Of a stretch of 64,000 nt of DNA, positions 44,691 through 53,936 are shown piece by piece; position 1 is the first letter of the stretch, and every line of letters begins with the position of its first letter. A program made the translations under genes and the position numbers. The notes beneath the pieces are model-generated. The model made no database searches, was not told the origin of the DNA, and saw nothing but the letters and a program-made list of their open reading frames with translations. The DNA is taken from the NCBI GenBank assembly GCA_964550435.1, contig CAZJZI010000002.1, positions 32,752-96,751 on the forward strand, in the 5' to 3' direction. The stretch is from UBA11400 sp964550435. GTDB taxonomy: Bacteria; Bacteroidota; Rhodothermia; Balneolales; HLUCCA01.

Positions 44691-44738
44691 AGCGCACGGA
44701 CACTTCCACTATTGGTGGGGGCGTCCGTGTTGCTTTTT
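44691..44738 (+). terminator. Terminator after the sigma-factor operon
   Basis: AGC-CACGGAC (44691-44701) pairs with GTCCGTG-GCT (44723-44734) around a 21-base loop, followed by TTTTT. It may also serve the convergent glpK gene. Confidence 0.7.
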
Positions 44739-44754
44739 GGAAATCCTTTCAGCG

Positions 44755-46254
44755 TTATTCGTTGTCTTCAGCCCATATTTGAGCCGCCCGAACCGCCCGT
44801 TTCCAGTTTTTGGTGATGTTTTTGACCTTTTGGGCCTCCATTTCGGGCTTGAATACTCTATCAACCTGCCACTGGGCGCTGATTTCGTCGACGTTTTTCC
44901 AGTATCCGACGGCAAGTCCGGCCAAATAGGCAGCACCTAGCGCCGTGGTCTCGGTCACTTTTGGCCGGGCGACAGGCACTTGCAGGATGTCACTCTGAAA
45001 CTGCATCAACGTATCGTTCACCGTTGCACCACCATCAACACGTAGTTCCTGAATATCAATACCGCAGTCGGCGTTCATGGCGCTCAGCACATCCAGCGTC
45101 TGAAACGCGATGGCGTCCTGTGCCGCGCGGGCGATGTGTGCCGCCGAAGTGCCCCGCGTGATTCCGACCATGGTGCCGCGGGCATAGGGATTCCAGTACG
45201 GAGCACCGAGTCCGGCAAATGCCGGAACCAGATACACGCCGCCGGAATCCGGAACCGACGCAGCAAGCACCTCGATTTCACTCGAAGTTCGGATAATTCC
45301 CAGCTCGTCCCGAAGCCACTGGACCACCGCTCCGGCTATGAAAATGGATCCTTCCAATGCATAGTCTGTTTTCCCATTGATTTTCCATGCGACTGTGGTT
45401 AACAGATTGTTTTTAGACGGAACAGGTTTGTCGCCAATATTCATCAACATGAAACATCCGGTACCATACGTGTTCTTGACCATGCCGGGCTTGATGCATT
45501 GTTGTCCGAAGAGCGCGGCCTGTTGGTCCCCCGCAATGCCCGCAATCGGGACTTTCGTGGCAAAAATCGTAGTTTTGGAGTGTCCGTAGACCTCGCTCGA
45601 CTCCCGAACGTCCGGCAACATCGCCTTCGGGATGTCCAACAGTTCCAGAATGTCGTCGTCCCATTCCATGGTGTGGATGTTGAACAGCAGGGTTCTGGAT
45701 GCATTCGAAACATCGGTGATGTGCAGCTCTCCGCGAGTCAGATTCCAGACCAGCCAGGAGTCGACGGTTCCAAAAGCGAGCTCCCCACGTCGGGCTTTAT
45801 CCCTGGCGCCATCCACATGGTCCAGGATCCATTTCACCTTGGTGCCGGAAAAATACGCATCCAGCACGAGTCCGGTTTTTTGCTGAATCGCCTGCGTGTG
45901 ACCGTCTGTTCGGAGCTGGTCGCAGTACGAGGCGGTGCGGCGGTCCTGCCAGACAATGGCATTGTACACGGGTTTACCGGTGGACTTATCCCATACGATG
46001 GTCGTTTCACGCTGATTCGTGATACCTATGGCGGCCAGGGATTTCCCGTTGATTCCGGCTTTGGTCACGGCTTCGGCGGCGACTCCGGCCTGAGACGACC
46101 AGATCTCCATGGGATCGTGTTCCACCCATCCCGGTTGTGGATAAAACTGCCGGAATTCTTTCTGCGCAGAGGCTCTTATAGACCCCGAATGGTCGAAAAG
46201 TATGGCTCGAGAGCTGGTAGTCCCCTGATCCAGGGCTAAAATGAAGGTTTCCAT
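44755..46254 (-). CDS. glpK: Glycerol kinase
   Basis: The 499-residue protein matches GlpK along its length: LALDQGTTSSRAILFDHSG at the N-terminus, NQRETTIVWDKSTGKPVYNAIVWQDRRT (about 82-109), the GTVDSWLVWNLT signature and ELRVDGGATVNDTLMQFQSDIL (about 408-429). It phosphorylates glycerol to glycerol 3-phosphate in the cytosol. No glpF or glpD lies next to it. The gene is visibly richer in G and C than its neighbours to the left. Confidence 0.97.
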   Translation of the reverse strand: METFILALDQGTTSSRAILFDHSGSIRASAQKEFRQFYPQPGWVEHDPMEIWSSQAGVAAEAVTKAGINGKSLAAIGITNQRETTIVWDKSTGKPVYNAIVWQDRRTASYCDQLRTDGHTQAIQQKTGLVLDAYFSGTKVKWILDHVDGARDKARRGELAFGTVDSWLVWNLTRGELHITDVSNASRTLLFNIHTMEWDDDILELLDIPKAMLPDVRESSEVYGHSKTTIFATKVPIAGIAGDQQAALFGQQCIKPGMVKNTYGTGCFMLMNIGDKPVPSKNNLLTTVAWKINGKTDYALEGSIFIAGAVVQWLRDELGIIRTSSEIEVLAASVPDSGGVYLVPAFAGLGAPYWNPYARGTMVGITRGTSAAHIARAAQDAIAFQTLDVLSAMNADCGIDIQELRVDGGATVNDTLMQFQSDILQVPVARPKVTETTALGAAYLAGLAVGYWKNVDEISAQWQVDRVFKPEMEAQKVKNITKNWKRAVRAAQIWAEDNE

Positions 46255-46372
46255 GTGGATATTGATTAATACATCATAGACGGTACGCGGTAAGTTAAAA
46301 CAACATTATGTAATCATTAACATCGACTTGAAATCCTTCGATAAGTAAGGTGATTTCATTATTTTAAGGGCC

Positions 46373-47662
46373 ATGAATACAGAACTAAAACGTGTTATCA
46401 GAGTCCCTGGCGCTATTCTCATGGGACTTGGATCCATCATCGGAACCGGAATTTTTGTCAGTATTGCCATCGCCACACAGGTTTCGGGCAATGGAATTGT
46501 GCTTGCGATCATCATCGCAGCGATACTTGCCACCTTCAATGGACTCTCATCGGCACAGCTGGCAGCGGCTCATCCAGTTAGTGGAGGCACCTACGAATAC
46601 GGATACCGATTTTTAGGATCCTACGCCGGATTTGCGGCAGGATGGATGTTCATGGTCGCGAAGTCCGCCTCGGCGGCAACGGCGGTGCTGGGATGTATCG
46701 GATACTTGTTCTACGCTTTCGATTATCATCCAGACTCTTGGGTAGTGCCCGCTTCGGGGATTGTCTTGCTGACCGTGCTGACTTACCTGGTCTCCGGAGG
46801 CATTTCACGCAGCAACACCGCCAACAAATGGATCGTGTCGTTTACCCTGTTCGGACTCGCCGCGTTGGTCACGGCCGGACTAGTTGTGAACGGACTCCCG
46901 ACCGATCCCATCACCAACGCTTTCACCGGAGTGGAGTCCACCAACGTTTTGTACGCTGCTGCGCTGATGTTCGTAGCCTACACCGGATACGGGCGCATAG
47001 CAACCCTGGGTGAAGAAGTCGCTGAACCCCGAAAAACCATTCCAAAGGCGATCATTTTGGCCATGGTTGTGATTGTGGTCATATATTTGTTGGTCACATT
47101 AACTGCATTGCAAGCCATGGGCGCCGAGGCGTTCGGATCCAGTGTAGAAGGTGAAGCTGCTCCGCTCATGATGGTTGCCCAGGCGTTTCAGTTGCCTCTC
47201 ATTGGAACCATTGTCACGCTGGCTGCGATAACCGCAATGCTCGGCGTTTTGCTCAATCTGCTACTCGGACTGTCGCGCGTGCTCTTAAGCATGGCACGAC
47301 GCAGGGATGTTCCGAATCGACTGGCTGAAATCAATCCGAAGACCCAGAGTCCGGCCGCGGCTGTTTGGGTCACCGGAGTCATCATAGGCCTGTTGGTGTT
47401 AAGTGGAGATGTGGTCTTCACCTGGTCATTCAGCGCATTCACGGTACTCATTTACTACGCCATCACCAATTTGTCTGCTCTTATGTTACCCGAAGAACTC
47501 AGACTTTATCCCAAATTTGTACCAGCCCTAGGGCTCTTCGGCTGCTTGTTTCTGGCGTTCTGGATTGAACCTGGAATTTGGTTGTCTGGTGTTATTGTCT
47601 TGTTCATCGGCATGATGTGGCACACAATAGCGCTCAGAGCGCGACCGGTTCAAAAGGACTGA
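46373..47662 (+). CDS. APC family amino acid permease
   Basis: The 429-residue protein has about 12 membrane helices and APC signatures: GAILMGLGSIIGTGIFVSI (helix 1, 12-30), HPVSGGTYEYGYRFLGSYAGFAAGW, and YTGYGRIATLGEEVAEPRKTIPKAI (about 203-227). It should import an amino acid or related amine with a proton or sodium. It overlaps the convergent LysR gene by 13 bp and is divergent from glpK. G+C content is raised, as in glpK. Confidence 0.92.
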   Translation: MNTELKRVIRVPGAILMGLGSIIGTGIFVSIAIATQVSGNGIVLAIIIAAILATFNGLSSAQLAAAHPVSGGTYEYGYRFLGSYAGFAAGWMFMVAKSASAATAVLGCIGYLFYAFDYHPDSWVVPASGIVLLTVLTYLVSGGISRSNTANKWIVSFTLFGLAALVTAGLVVNGLPTDPITNAFTGVESTNVLYAAALMFVAYTGYGRIATLGEEVAEPRKTIPKAIILAMVVIVVIYLLVTLTALQAMGAEAFGSSVEGEAAPLMMVAQAFQLPLIGTIVTLAAITAMLGVLLNLLLGLSRVLLSMARRRDVPNRLAEINPKTQSPAAAVWVTGVIIGLLVLSGDVVFTWSFSAFTVLIYYAITNLSALMLPEELRLYPKFVPALGLFGCLFLAFWIEPGIWLSGVIVLFIGMMWHTIALRARPVQKD

Positions 47663-48564
47663 TACCACCCAAAGTTTTCGTTGATGATGTGTTCTTTTTC
47701 GGTGTTGATGTGGTTGAGGAGCGCCTGCGCTACGGGTGAGTGTTGTTTGGATGATGGCCAGATCAGGCTCCATGTGGTTTCAATTGGGAGTCCGCGGACC
47801 GGAATGATTTTCAGCTCTTCGTTGACCAGCTGATTCCGGATACCAATGATCGGCATCAGGGAGTATCCTATACCGGCTACCACCGCTTGCTTGACCGCTT
47901 CGTTCGTAGACAATACAATCGTTCGGTCGGGAGTAATCTCATATCGGGTCAAAAATCCTTCCATGACCTGGCGTGTGCCGGAACCCTCTTCGCGATAAAT
48001 GTAGGGAAGCGGTCCCGAAAGTAGCTCTTTGAAGGTGTCAGGTGCATATTTCGGAGCGACCAAATACACTTTGTTGGGGAGTAGATCCAGGCGCCCAACG
48101 GACAGTTTGTCCGGCACAATCGACACCATGCACAAATCGCTTTCATTGGCTTCCAAAGCGTTGATCACCCGCTGTTTATTGGTCACATCCATTACCAGAG
48201 AAACATCCGGGTACATCTTCATGAAACTGCTCAAAAAGAATGGCATCACATATTTCCCGGTTGAAACCACCGATAAACGTAGTTTTCCGGTTAAAATCCC
48301 CTTGAATGAGCCTGATTTATACTGAATCTGGTCAACTTCCTGTAAAATACGTCTCGCCGATTGAGCGACTTCATGTCCGAATTCGGTCACGTACAGCTTG
48401 CGCCCGATGACTTCAGTAAGTGGAATTTCGAATTGATCCTGAAAATTGCGTAATTGTATCGAAACTGCTGGTTGGCTGAGATTCAATTCGATGGCAGCTT
48501 TGGTAATGCTCGATGTTTCAACTACACTCAGAAAGATTCGAAGCTGATTAAGCGTATAATTCAT
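47650..48564 (-). CDS. LysR family transcriptional regulator
   Basis: The 304-residue protein has an N-terminal HTH (LRIFLSVVETSSITKAAIELNLSQPAVSIQLRNFQ, 8-42) and a LysR substrate-binding domain (about 92-290). It lies divergent to the SbtA-type transporter gene with 95 bp between them. The closest known parallels are CbbR/CmpR-type regulators, which control CO2 fixation or bicarbonate transporters; this assignment rests on context. A T-N11-A-type inverted repeat lies in the shared spacer. Confidence 0.92.
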   Translation of the reverse strand: MNYTLNQLRIFLSVVETSSITKAAIELNLSQPAVSIQLRNFQDQFEIPLTEVIGRKLYVTEFGHEVAQSARRILQEVDQIQYKSGSFKGILTGKLRLSVVSTGKYVMPFFLSSFMKMYPDVSLVMDVTNKQRVINALEANESDLCMVSIVPDKLSVGRLDLLPNKVYLVAPKYAPDTFKELLSGPLPYIYREEGSGTRQVMEGFLTRYEITPDRTIVLSTNEAVKQAVVAGIGYSLMPIIGIRNQLVNEELKIIPVRGLPIETTWSLIWPSSKQHSPVAQALLNHINTEKEHIINENFGWYQSF

Positions 48565-48583
48565 AACGAATACTTATGATTTT

Positions 48584-48606
48584 TATAAAAAATATATAAT
48601 TTTATA
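48584..48606. promoter_or_regulatory. LysR-type operator between lysR and sbtA
   Basis: A perfect inverted repeat TATAAAA (48584-48590) and TTTTATA (48600-48606) with a 9-bp spacer fits the T-N11-A layout of LysR recognition sites. It lies 20-42 bp upstream of the regulator's ATG and about 54-76 bp upstream of the transporter's ATG. Confidence 0.55.
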
Positions 48607-48659
48607 TATGCTATAAAGATACCATATTTGCGCCCGATAACTTCAACTAATCCATCTAC

Positions 48660-49628
48660 ATGCAAATTGATCTGTTGATCCAAAACCTGAGCAATCCAGC
48701 TTTGCTCTTTTTCGTGCTCGGAATTTTTGCGGTTTATGTCAAAAGTGATCTCGAAATTCCGGCAAATTCATCCAAGTTTATTTCCCTATATCTACTGTTT
48801 GCCATTGGATTCAAAGGTGGACAGGCGCTTAAGTCCGAATCATTTACGCTTGAAATCGCAGGAACCATGGGATTAGCCATGGTAGTTTCGTTGATTATCC
48901 CGATATATACGTTTTTTATTTTGAAACGCCGTATGTCGGTGTACGATGCGGGTGCAATTGCAGCGGCGTATGGATCTGTGAGCGCGGTTACGTTCATTAC
49001 TGGAGTAGCTTACCTTGAGTCGATGGAAATGACCATGCGCGGCTACATGGTTGCCATTATGGCATTGATGGAAGCTCCGGCAATTATCGCAGGACTCATG
49101 CTCATCCAGTTCTACAAAACCGACGATGATGGTCCCAAGATCAAAAAGCGTGATATCATCAACCATTCGCTCACAAACGGAAGTGTTTTGTTGATTATGG
49201 GTAGCCTGGTGATTGGAATGCTGGCGGATGCCAAGCAAGCCGAGGGAATCAAACCGTTCACGAATGAACTTTTCGCAGGATTCCTGGCCATATTCTTATT
49301 AGACATGGGAATCGAAAGTGGGAAAAAGCTTAAATCGATGGTGAAATATGGATTTTATCCGTTTTTGTTTTCAATTGTGATTCCGATTGTGAACGGAATC
49401 GCTTTCGGGTTATTGGGTACGCTAATTATACAGGATTTGTCCAGCCAGTTCATGTTCGCGGTATTGGCCGCCAGCGCATCGTACATAGCGGTTCCTGCAG
49501 CCATGAAAATTACAGTTCCACAAGCCGATCCGGGGCTGTATCTACCTATGGCTCTTGCGGTTACATTCCCCTTCAACATAACTTTTGGAATGCCTTTGTA
49601 CTACATGGTACTGTCAGCTGTTCAGTAG
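48660..49628 (+). CDS. sbtA: SbtA-type sodium-dependent bicarbonate transporter
   Basis: The 322-residue membrane protein has about ten helices and the SbtA (DUF897) pattern: NPALLFFVLGIFAVYVKSDLEIP at the start, SKFISLYLLFAIGFKGGQAL, YGSVSAVTFITGVAYLE (about 101-117), FLLDMGIESGKKLK, and YIAVPAAMKITVPQADPGLYLPMALAVTFPFNI near the C-terminus. SbtA imports HCO3- with Na+ in cyanobacteria; homologues occur in heterotrophs. No SbtB regulator gene follows. It is divergent from a LysR gene and pairs functionally with the carbonic anhydrase at 35 kb. Confidence 0.9.
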   Translation: MQIDLLIQNLSNPALLFFVLGIFAVYVKSDLEIPANSSKFISLYLLFAIGFKGGQALKSESFTLEIAGTMGLAMVVSLIIPIYTFFILKRRMSVYDAGAIAAAYGSVSAVTFITGVAYLESMEMTMRGYMVAIMALMEAPAIIAGLMLIQFYKTDDDGPKIKKRDIINHSLTNGSVLLIMGSLVIGMLADAKQAEGIKPFTNELFAGFLAIFLLDMGIESGKKLKSMVKYGFYPFLFSIVIPIVNGIAFGLLGTLIIQDLSSQFMFAVLAASASYIAVPAAMKITVPQADPGLYLPMALAVTFPFNITFGMPLYYMVLSAVQ

Positions 49629-49629
49629 T

Positions 49630-49654
49630 AAGCTCGTTTTTGGAGCTTGTTTTT
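49630..49654 (+). terminator. First terminator after sbtA
   Basis: AAGCTC-GTTTTTG-GAGCTT stem-loop directly after the stop codon, followed by GTTTTT. Confidence 0.6.
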
Positions 49655-49672
49655 GTGAAAGAAGTGAAGTAG

Positions 49673-49716
49673 AAACCCCGATTTGAGTCCGTAAATGGCT
49701 TTGATCGGGGTTTTTG
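49673..49716 (+). terminator. Second terminator after sbtA
   Basis: AAACCCCGAT and ATCGGGGTTT pair across a 21-base loop and end in TTTTTG. Two terminators in series isolate sbtA from the following gene. Confidence 0.8.
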
Positions 49717-49835
49717 TTTCAACTATCTCATTTATAGCTATTTACAAACAAAGTCGTTCAAATTGATTATGTTCGGAGTTATCGGGCCCTTAGTCAGCCC
49801 GTTTATCCGATTTGAGAACCTAAAAAGCTATATTT

Positions 49836-52800
49836 ATGATACAAAAACTACTCCGTAGGGCAGCGCTGGTGGCGCTGTCTGTTGTGATGGTGTCTGTCGG
49901 TCAGGTGTCGACTGCGCTGGCACAGATCGATTCTACCGCAATAAAATTCAGTCACGAGAATTTGCCATTAAAACCAGATCGTTCGGTGGCACTGAATGTG
50001 TCCGAAGGAAGCTGGATTTCGGTCGATGTGCATCCATCCGGACAAAAACTGGTGATGGATTTCATGGGCGACCTGTATGAGTTACCCATTTCAGGTGGCA
50101 CGGCTGTCCAGTTGACCGATGGAATGGGATTTGATGCTCAACCGAGGTACTCTCCCGATGGGAAGAAAGTCGTGTTCGTGTCCGACCGCCATGGGGGCGA
50201 CGGGGTGTACGTGTTGGAGCTTGAAACGATGGAAGTGACCCAGCGTACCACAGGCAAGAATCACCGATTCCAGAGCGCGATGTACACTCCCGACGGGAAG
50301 TACATCATTGCGGCGCGTGCGAATCTGCGTGGCGGAGTACACAAATTGTTTATGTATCACGTGGATGGTGGCAACGGGCTTGAGTTCATCGACACGCCTG
50401 GCAACCTGAAGACTATCGAACCGGCGTTTGGCGCAGATGACCGGTATCTGTGGCTGACACAGCGTACAGGGGACTGGCAGTACAATGCGATTTTCCCACA
50501 GTATCAGATTTCGAAGTTTGACCGCGAAACCGGTGATTTGAGCACGGTGACCCAGCGCATGGGATCAGCATTTCGTCCGACGCTGTCGAAAGACGGCAAG
50601 TGGTTGGTGTACGGAACCCGTCACGATGGCGAGACGGGACTTCGCATTCGGGACCTGGTAACCGGCAACGAACGTTGGTTGGCATATCCGGTGCAGCGCG
50701 ACGATATGGAATCACGCGCAACCCGTGATGTACTTCCAAGCATAGCTTTCACTCCAGATAACAGTGCTATCATCACCACCTGGGGCGGAAAACTCTGGCG
50801 CGTACCAATTGCCGAGGGCAGTCAAGCCACTGAAATCCCATTTGAAATCGATACTGAGATCGAACTGGGTCCATTGGTGCAGTTCGAGTATCCAATTGAA
50901 GACACGGCTGAGTTCATCGCGCGACAAATTCGTGATGCGGTTCCCTCTCCGGATGGAAGCAAGCTGGCGTTCACGGTGTTGAACACCATCTATATCAAAG
51001 ACATGCCGGATGGGGCACCACGCAGACTCACCAACATGAATGTGACCGAGGCGTTTCCGGTATGGTCGCCTGACGGAAACTGGATTGCGTTCGCAACCTG
51101 GGATCCAGCCGAAGGTGGACACATCTACAAAGTCCGCACTAACGGACGAAATGCGCAGAAACTGACCAATCAGCCAGCTATTTATCAGCAATTGGCATGG
51201 TCGAAGACCCAGGACCGCATCGTTGCGATCCGTGGCGTCGCGCGTGTATACAATGAGTATCCGGGTCCGGGACTGCCGTTCTCTTCTCAGGATCTCGTTT
51301 GGGTATCTTCAAATGGCGGGGACGTGAACTACATTACCGACACCAATGGTCGCGGTAATCCGCATTTTATGTTCGATAACGACCGCATCTTTTTGAATCA
51401 TTCAATGCGTGGACTGGTCTCCATCCGATATGATGGTACCGACGAGCGTGCGCATGTCGCAGTGACAGGAAGTACGGCTCCGGGTAGCACCCAACCTGAT
51501 CGCGCCTCGTCCATCATAATGGCTCCGCGTGGTGATCAGGCCTTGGCAACTATCGGAACGGACGTGTATGTGGTCACGGTACCGCGTGCCGGAAGTGCGC
51601 CTACCATCAGTGTTGGAAATCCGGACAATGCGGCCTTCCCTGCTCGTAAACTAACCGACATCGGTGGACAATTCGCCACATGGAGTTGGGATGCAGGCAC
51701 CGTGCACTGGTCCATTGGTAACGCACTGCTCACGTATAAACTGAGCGATGCCGAAGCCCGTGAGCGCGAGCAGGAAGCCTTCGATAAGGCCAAGAAAGAA
51801 GCAGACGAAGCACGTAAAAAAGCCGAAGAGGCTATGAGTGACGAGGAAAAAGCCGCGGCAAAGGCTGCTGCTGAAGCCGACACTACCAAAGCCGATGAGC
51901 CTAAGCGTCCTGAGGATTACACCCCTACCGAAGTCCGCATCGAAGTCTCGTTGAACCGTGACACTCCTGAGGGCGTTCTCGTGTTGCGTGGTGGACGCGC
52001 AGTTACCATGAACGGCTACGAAATCATCGAAAATGCCGATATTGTGATCCGTAACAATCGCATCGAAGCTGTTGGGGCACGTGGATCGGTCGAAATTCCG
52101 GCCAACGCCACCATCCGTGATGTGTCCGGCAAGACCATCGTGCCTGGATTCGTTGACACCCACGCCCACGTGCGTCCGGTGCGTAACATCCACCAGCCAC
52201 AAGTCTGGACCTTCCTGGCGAATCTGGCCTACGGTGTGACCACCATCCGGGATCCACAGACCGGAACCACCGACTTGCTAAACTACGCCGACATGGTCAC
52301 CTCCGGACTCGCAATGGGTCCGCGCATTTATCAAACCGGTCCGGGTGTATTCTGGAGTGAGAACATCAAAGACCTTGATCATGCCCGAAACGTGCTCAAG
52401 CGTTACAGTTCGTACTATGACACCAAGACCATCAAAATGTACGTCGCTGGAAACCGTGAGCAGCGCCAGTGGATCATCCAGGCTGCCAAAGAGCAGGAAT
52501 TGATGCCAACAACCGAAGGGTCGCTCGATATGAAACTGAACATGACCATGCTCATCGACGGCTATTCGGGACAAGAACACAATTATCCGATTTCTCCTGT
52601 ATTTAGCGACGTCATCAAGGTCACGGCTGAGTCCAAAATGGCCTATACGCCGACTTTGTTGGTTACCTATGGCGGTCCATGGGCTGAAAACTACTTCTAT
52701 GCTCATGAAGACCCATCTAATGATCCCAAGTTACTAAACTTTACTCCAGCGCAGGAAATCGAAGGCAAAACACGCCGTCGCAGTGCGGGATGGTTCCATG

Positions 52801-53225
52801 ACGACGAATATGTTATGGATCGTCAGTCCAGAATAGTCAAGCAAAACTACGAAGCTGGTGGAATCAACGGAGTAGGTAGCCACGGACAGCTACAGGGACT
52901 CGGTTATCACTGGGAACTGTGGGCCATGGCCTGGGATGATATGAATCCACATGCAGCTCTACGCATTGCTACCATTCAGGGCGCCGAAGCGCTTGGACTG
53001 CAAAAAGATCTGGGCTCCATCGAACCCGGTAAACTGGCTGACCTGGTTATTCTGAATCAGAATCCGCTCGAGAACATCCGCAACACCAACACCATTGAAT
53101 CGGTCATGATCAATGGTCGATTGTTCGATGGAGACACTTTGAACGAAGAATGGCCACGAAATCGTCAGGCTGGAAAATTTTGGTTTCATCAGGATCAACC
53201 TGTGAATGTTCCCGGGATGGAATAG
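49836..53225 (+). CDS. Secreted PD40-propeller amidohydrolase
   Basis: The 1129-residue protein has a signal peptide (about 1-30), an N-terminal PD40/TolB propeller (AQPRYSPDGKKVVFVSDRHG, PSPDGSKLAFTVL, VWSPDGNWIAFATWD; 45-610), a charged Ala/Lys/Glu-rich linker (about 640-700) and an amidohydrolase domain (about 705-1110). The latter has the metal-binding HAHV in GFVDTHAHVRPV, a lysine candidate in KTIKMYVAGN, a histidine in GQEHNYP, and the IEPGKLADLVIL C-terminal signature. In this subfamily the final motif reads GVGSHGQLQGLGYHWE. Proteins of this kind are probably exported peptidases or dipeptidases (imidazolonepropionase-like); substrate is unknown. Confidence 0.9.
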   Translation: MIQKLLRRAALVALSVVMVSVGQVSTALAQIDSTAIKFSHENLPLKPDRSVALNVSEGSWISVDVHPSGQKLVMDFMGDLYELPISGGTAVQLTDGMGFDAQPRYSPDGKKVVFVSDRHGGDGVYVLELETMEVTQRTTGKNHRFQSAMYTPDGKYIIAARANLRGGVHKLFMYHVDGGNGLEFIDTPGNLKTIEPAFGADDRYLWLTQRTGDWQYNAIFPQYQISKFDRETGDLSTVTQRMGSAFRPTLSKDGKWLVYGTRHDGETGLRIRDLVTGNERWLAYPVQRDDMESRATRDVLPSIAFTPDNSAIITTWGGKLWRVPIAEGSQATEIPFEIDTEIELGPLVQFEYPIEDTAEFIARQIRDAVPSPDGSKLAFTVLNTIYIKDMPDGAPRRLTNMNVTEAFPVWSPDGNWIAFATWDPAEGGHIYKVRTNGRNAQKLTNQPAIYQQLAWSKTQDRIVAIRGVARVYNEYPGPGLPFSSQDLVWVSSNGGDVNYITDTNGRGNPHFMFDNDRIFLNHSMRGLVSIRYDGTDERAHVAVTGSTAPGSTQPDRASSIIMAPRGDQALATIGTDVYVVTVPRAGSAPTISVGNPDNAAFPARKLTDIGGQFATWSWDAGTVHWSIGNALLTYKLSDAEAREREQEAFDKAKKEADEARKKAEEAMSDEEKAAAKAAAEADTTKADEPKRPEDYTPTEVRIEVSLNRDTPEGVLVLRGGRAVTMNGYEIIENADIVIRNNRIEAVGARGSVEIPANATIRDVSGKTIVPGFVDTHAHVRPVRNIHQPQVWTFLANLAYGVTTIRDPQTGTTDLLNYADMVTSGLAMGPRIYQTGPGVFWSENIKDLDHARNVLKRYSSYYDTKTIKMYVAGNREQRQWIIQAAKEQELMPTTEGSLDMKLNMTMLIDGYSGQEHNYPISPVFSDVIKVTAESKMAYTPTLLVTYGGPWAENYFYAHEDPSNDPKLLNFTPAQEIEGKTRRRSAGWFHDDEYVMDRQSRIVKQNYEAGGINGVGSHGQLQGLGYHWELWAMAWDDMNPHAALRIATIQGAEALGLQKDLGSIEPGKLADLVILNQNPLENIRNTNTIESVMINGRLFDGDTLNEEWPRNRQAGKFWFHQDQPVNVPGME

Positions 53226-53263
53226 TCTACCCGGGAGGTACTGTTTTTAGGAACTTCTCATCG

Positions 53264-53299
53264 CATCGGGCGCTCTTTTTGGGCGCCTGATGTATTTTT
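53264..53299 (+). terminator. Terminator after the amidohydrolase
   Basis: CATCGGGCGC pairs with GCGCCTGATG (one bulge) across a short T-rich loop and is followed by TATTTTTGG. Confidence 0.75.
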
Positions 53300-53460
53300 G
53301 GGAGGTGTGATGCAAAATGAAGAGTGTGTTAATGCATCCCGACACCTTGGATGAATTCATTTCAAAACATTAGAATTAATGTGTGACAATACCTTAGGGG
53401 ACACAACGTCGTTAACTTGTAGTACACCAGAAAGAAACCGAATACCCCAGTCCGTTGATC

Positions 53461-53928
53461 ATGAACAAATACACCATACAGCGCACCGACGCTGACAAAA
53501 CCACTATTCTCATTCGATTTTTGGTCGGAATAGTCTTTGTATCCGAGGGTATCCAGAAGTTTTTATACGCCGAGTATTTGGGGGCAGGACGGTTTGCTGG
53601 TATCGGGATTCCGTATCCCGAGATCATGGGACCATTCGTTGGCGTCGTCGAAATCGTGTGTGGAGCCATGGTATTAGCTGGAATTTACACCCGATTGGCA
53701 GCCATTCCGCTCATCATCACCATGCTCGTTGCCTTGTTCACGACAAAAATCCCGATCCTGCTAGGGACCGAATTCATGGGATTTGCGCTACGTCCCTTGC
53801 GCAACTACGGACTCCTGAGCATGCTCCACGAATCCAGAAACGACCTCGCCATGCTCATCGGAAGCATCTTTCTGCTCATCAAAGGCGGCGGCGCCTGGTC
53901 CATAGACCGCAAGAGGTATCGACGGTAG
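53461..53928 (+). CDS. DoxX family membrane protein
   Basis: I choose ATG 53461 over the in-frame TTG at 53455, giving 155 residues. Four helices (about 15-35, 60-82, 85-105, 120-140) and the family pattern LIRFLVGIVFVSEGIQKFLY, GAGRFAGIGIP and PFVGVVEIVCGAMVLAGIYTRLAAIPLI identify DoxX. Members act with thiol or quinone redox systems in oxidative stress. It converges on the VOC gene with an 8-bp gap. Confidence 0.87.
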   Translation: MNKYTIQRTDADKTTILIRFLVGIVFVSEGIQKFLYAEYLGAGRFAGIGIPYPEIMGPFVGVVEIVCGAMVLAGIYTRLAAIPLIITMLVALFTTKIPILLGTEFMGFALRPLRNYGLLSMLHESRNDLAMLIGSIFLLIKGGGAWSIDRKRYRR

Positions 53929-53936
53929 GGGTGGGG

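Noticed and set aside
45499..46239. Plus-strand 246-codon frame opposite glpK
   Set aside because: It is a shadow frame caused by the G+C-rich codon use of glpK; the glpK frame matches its family over the whole length.
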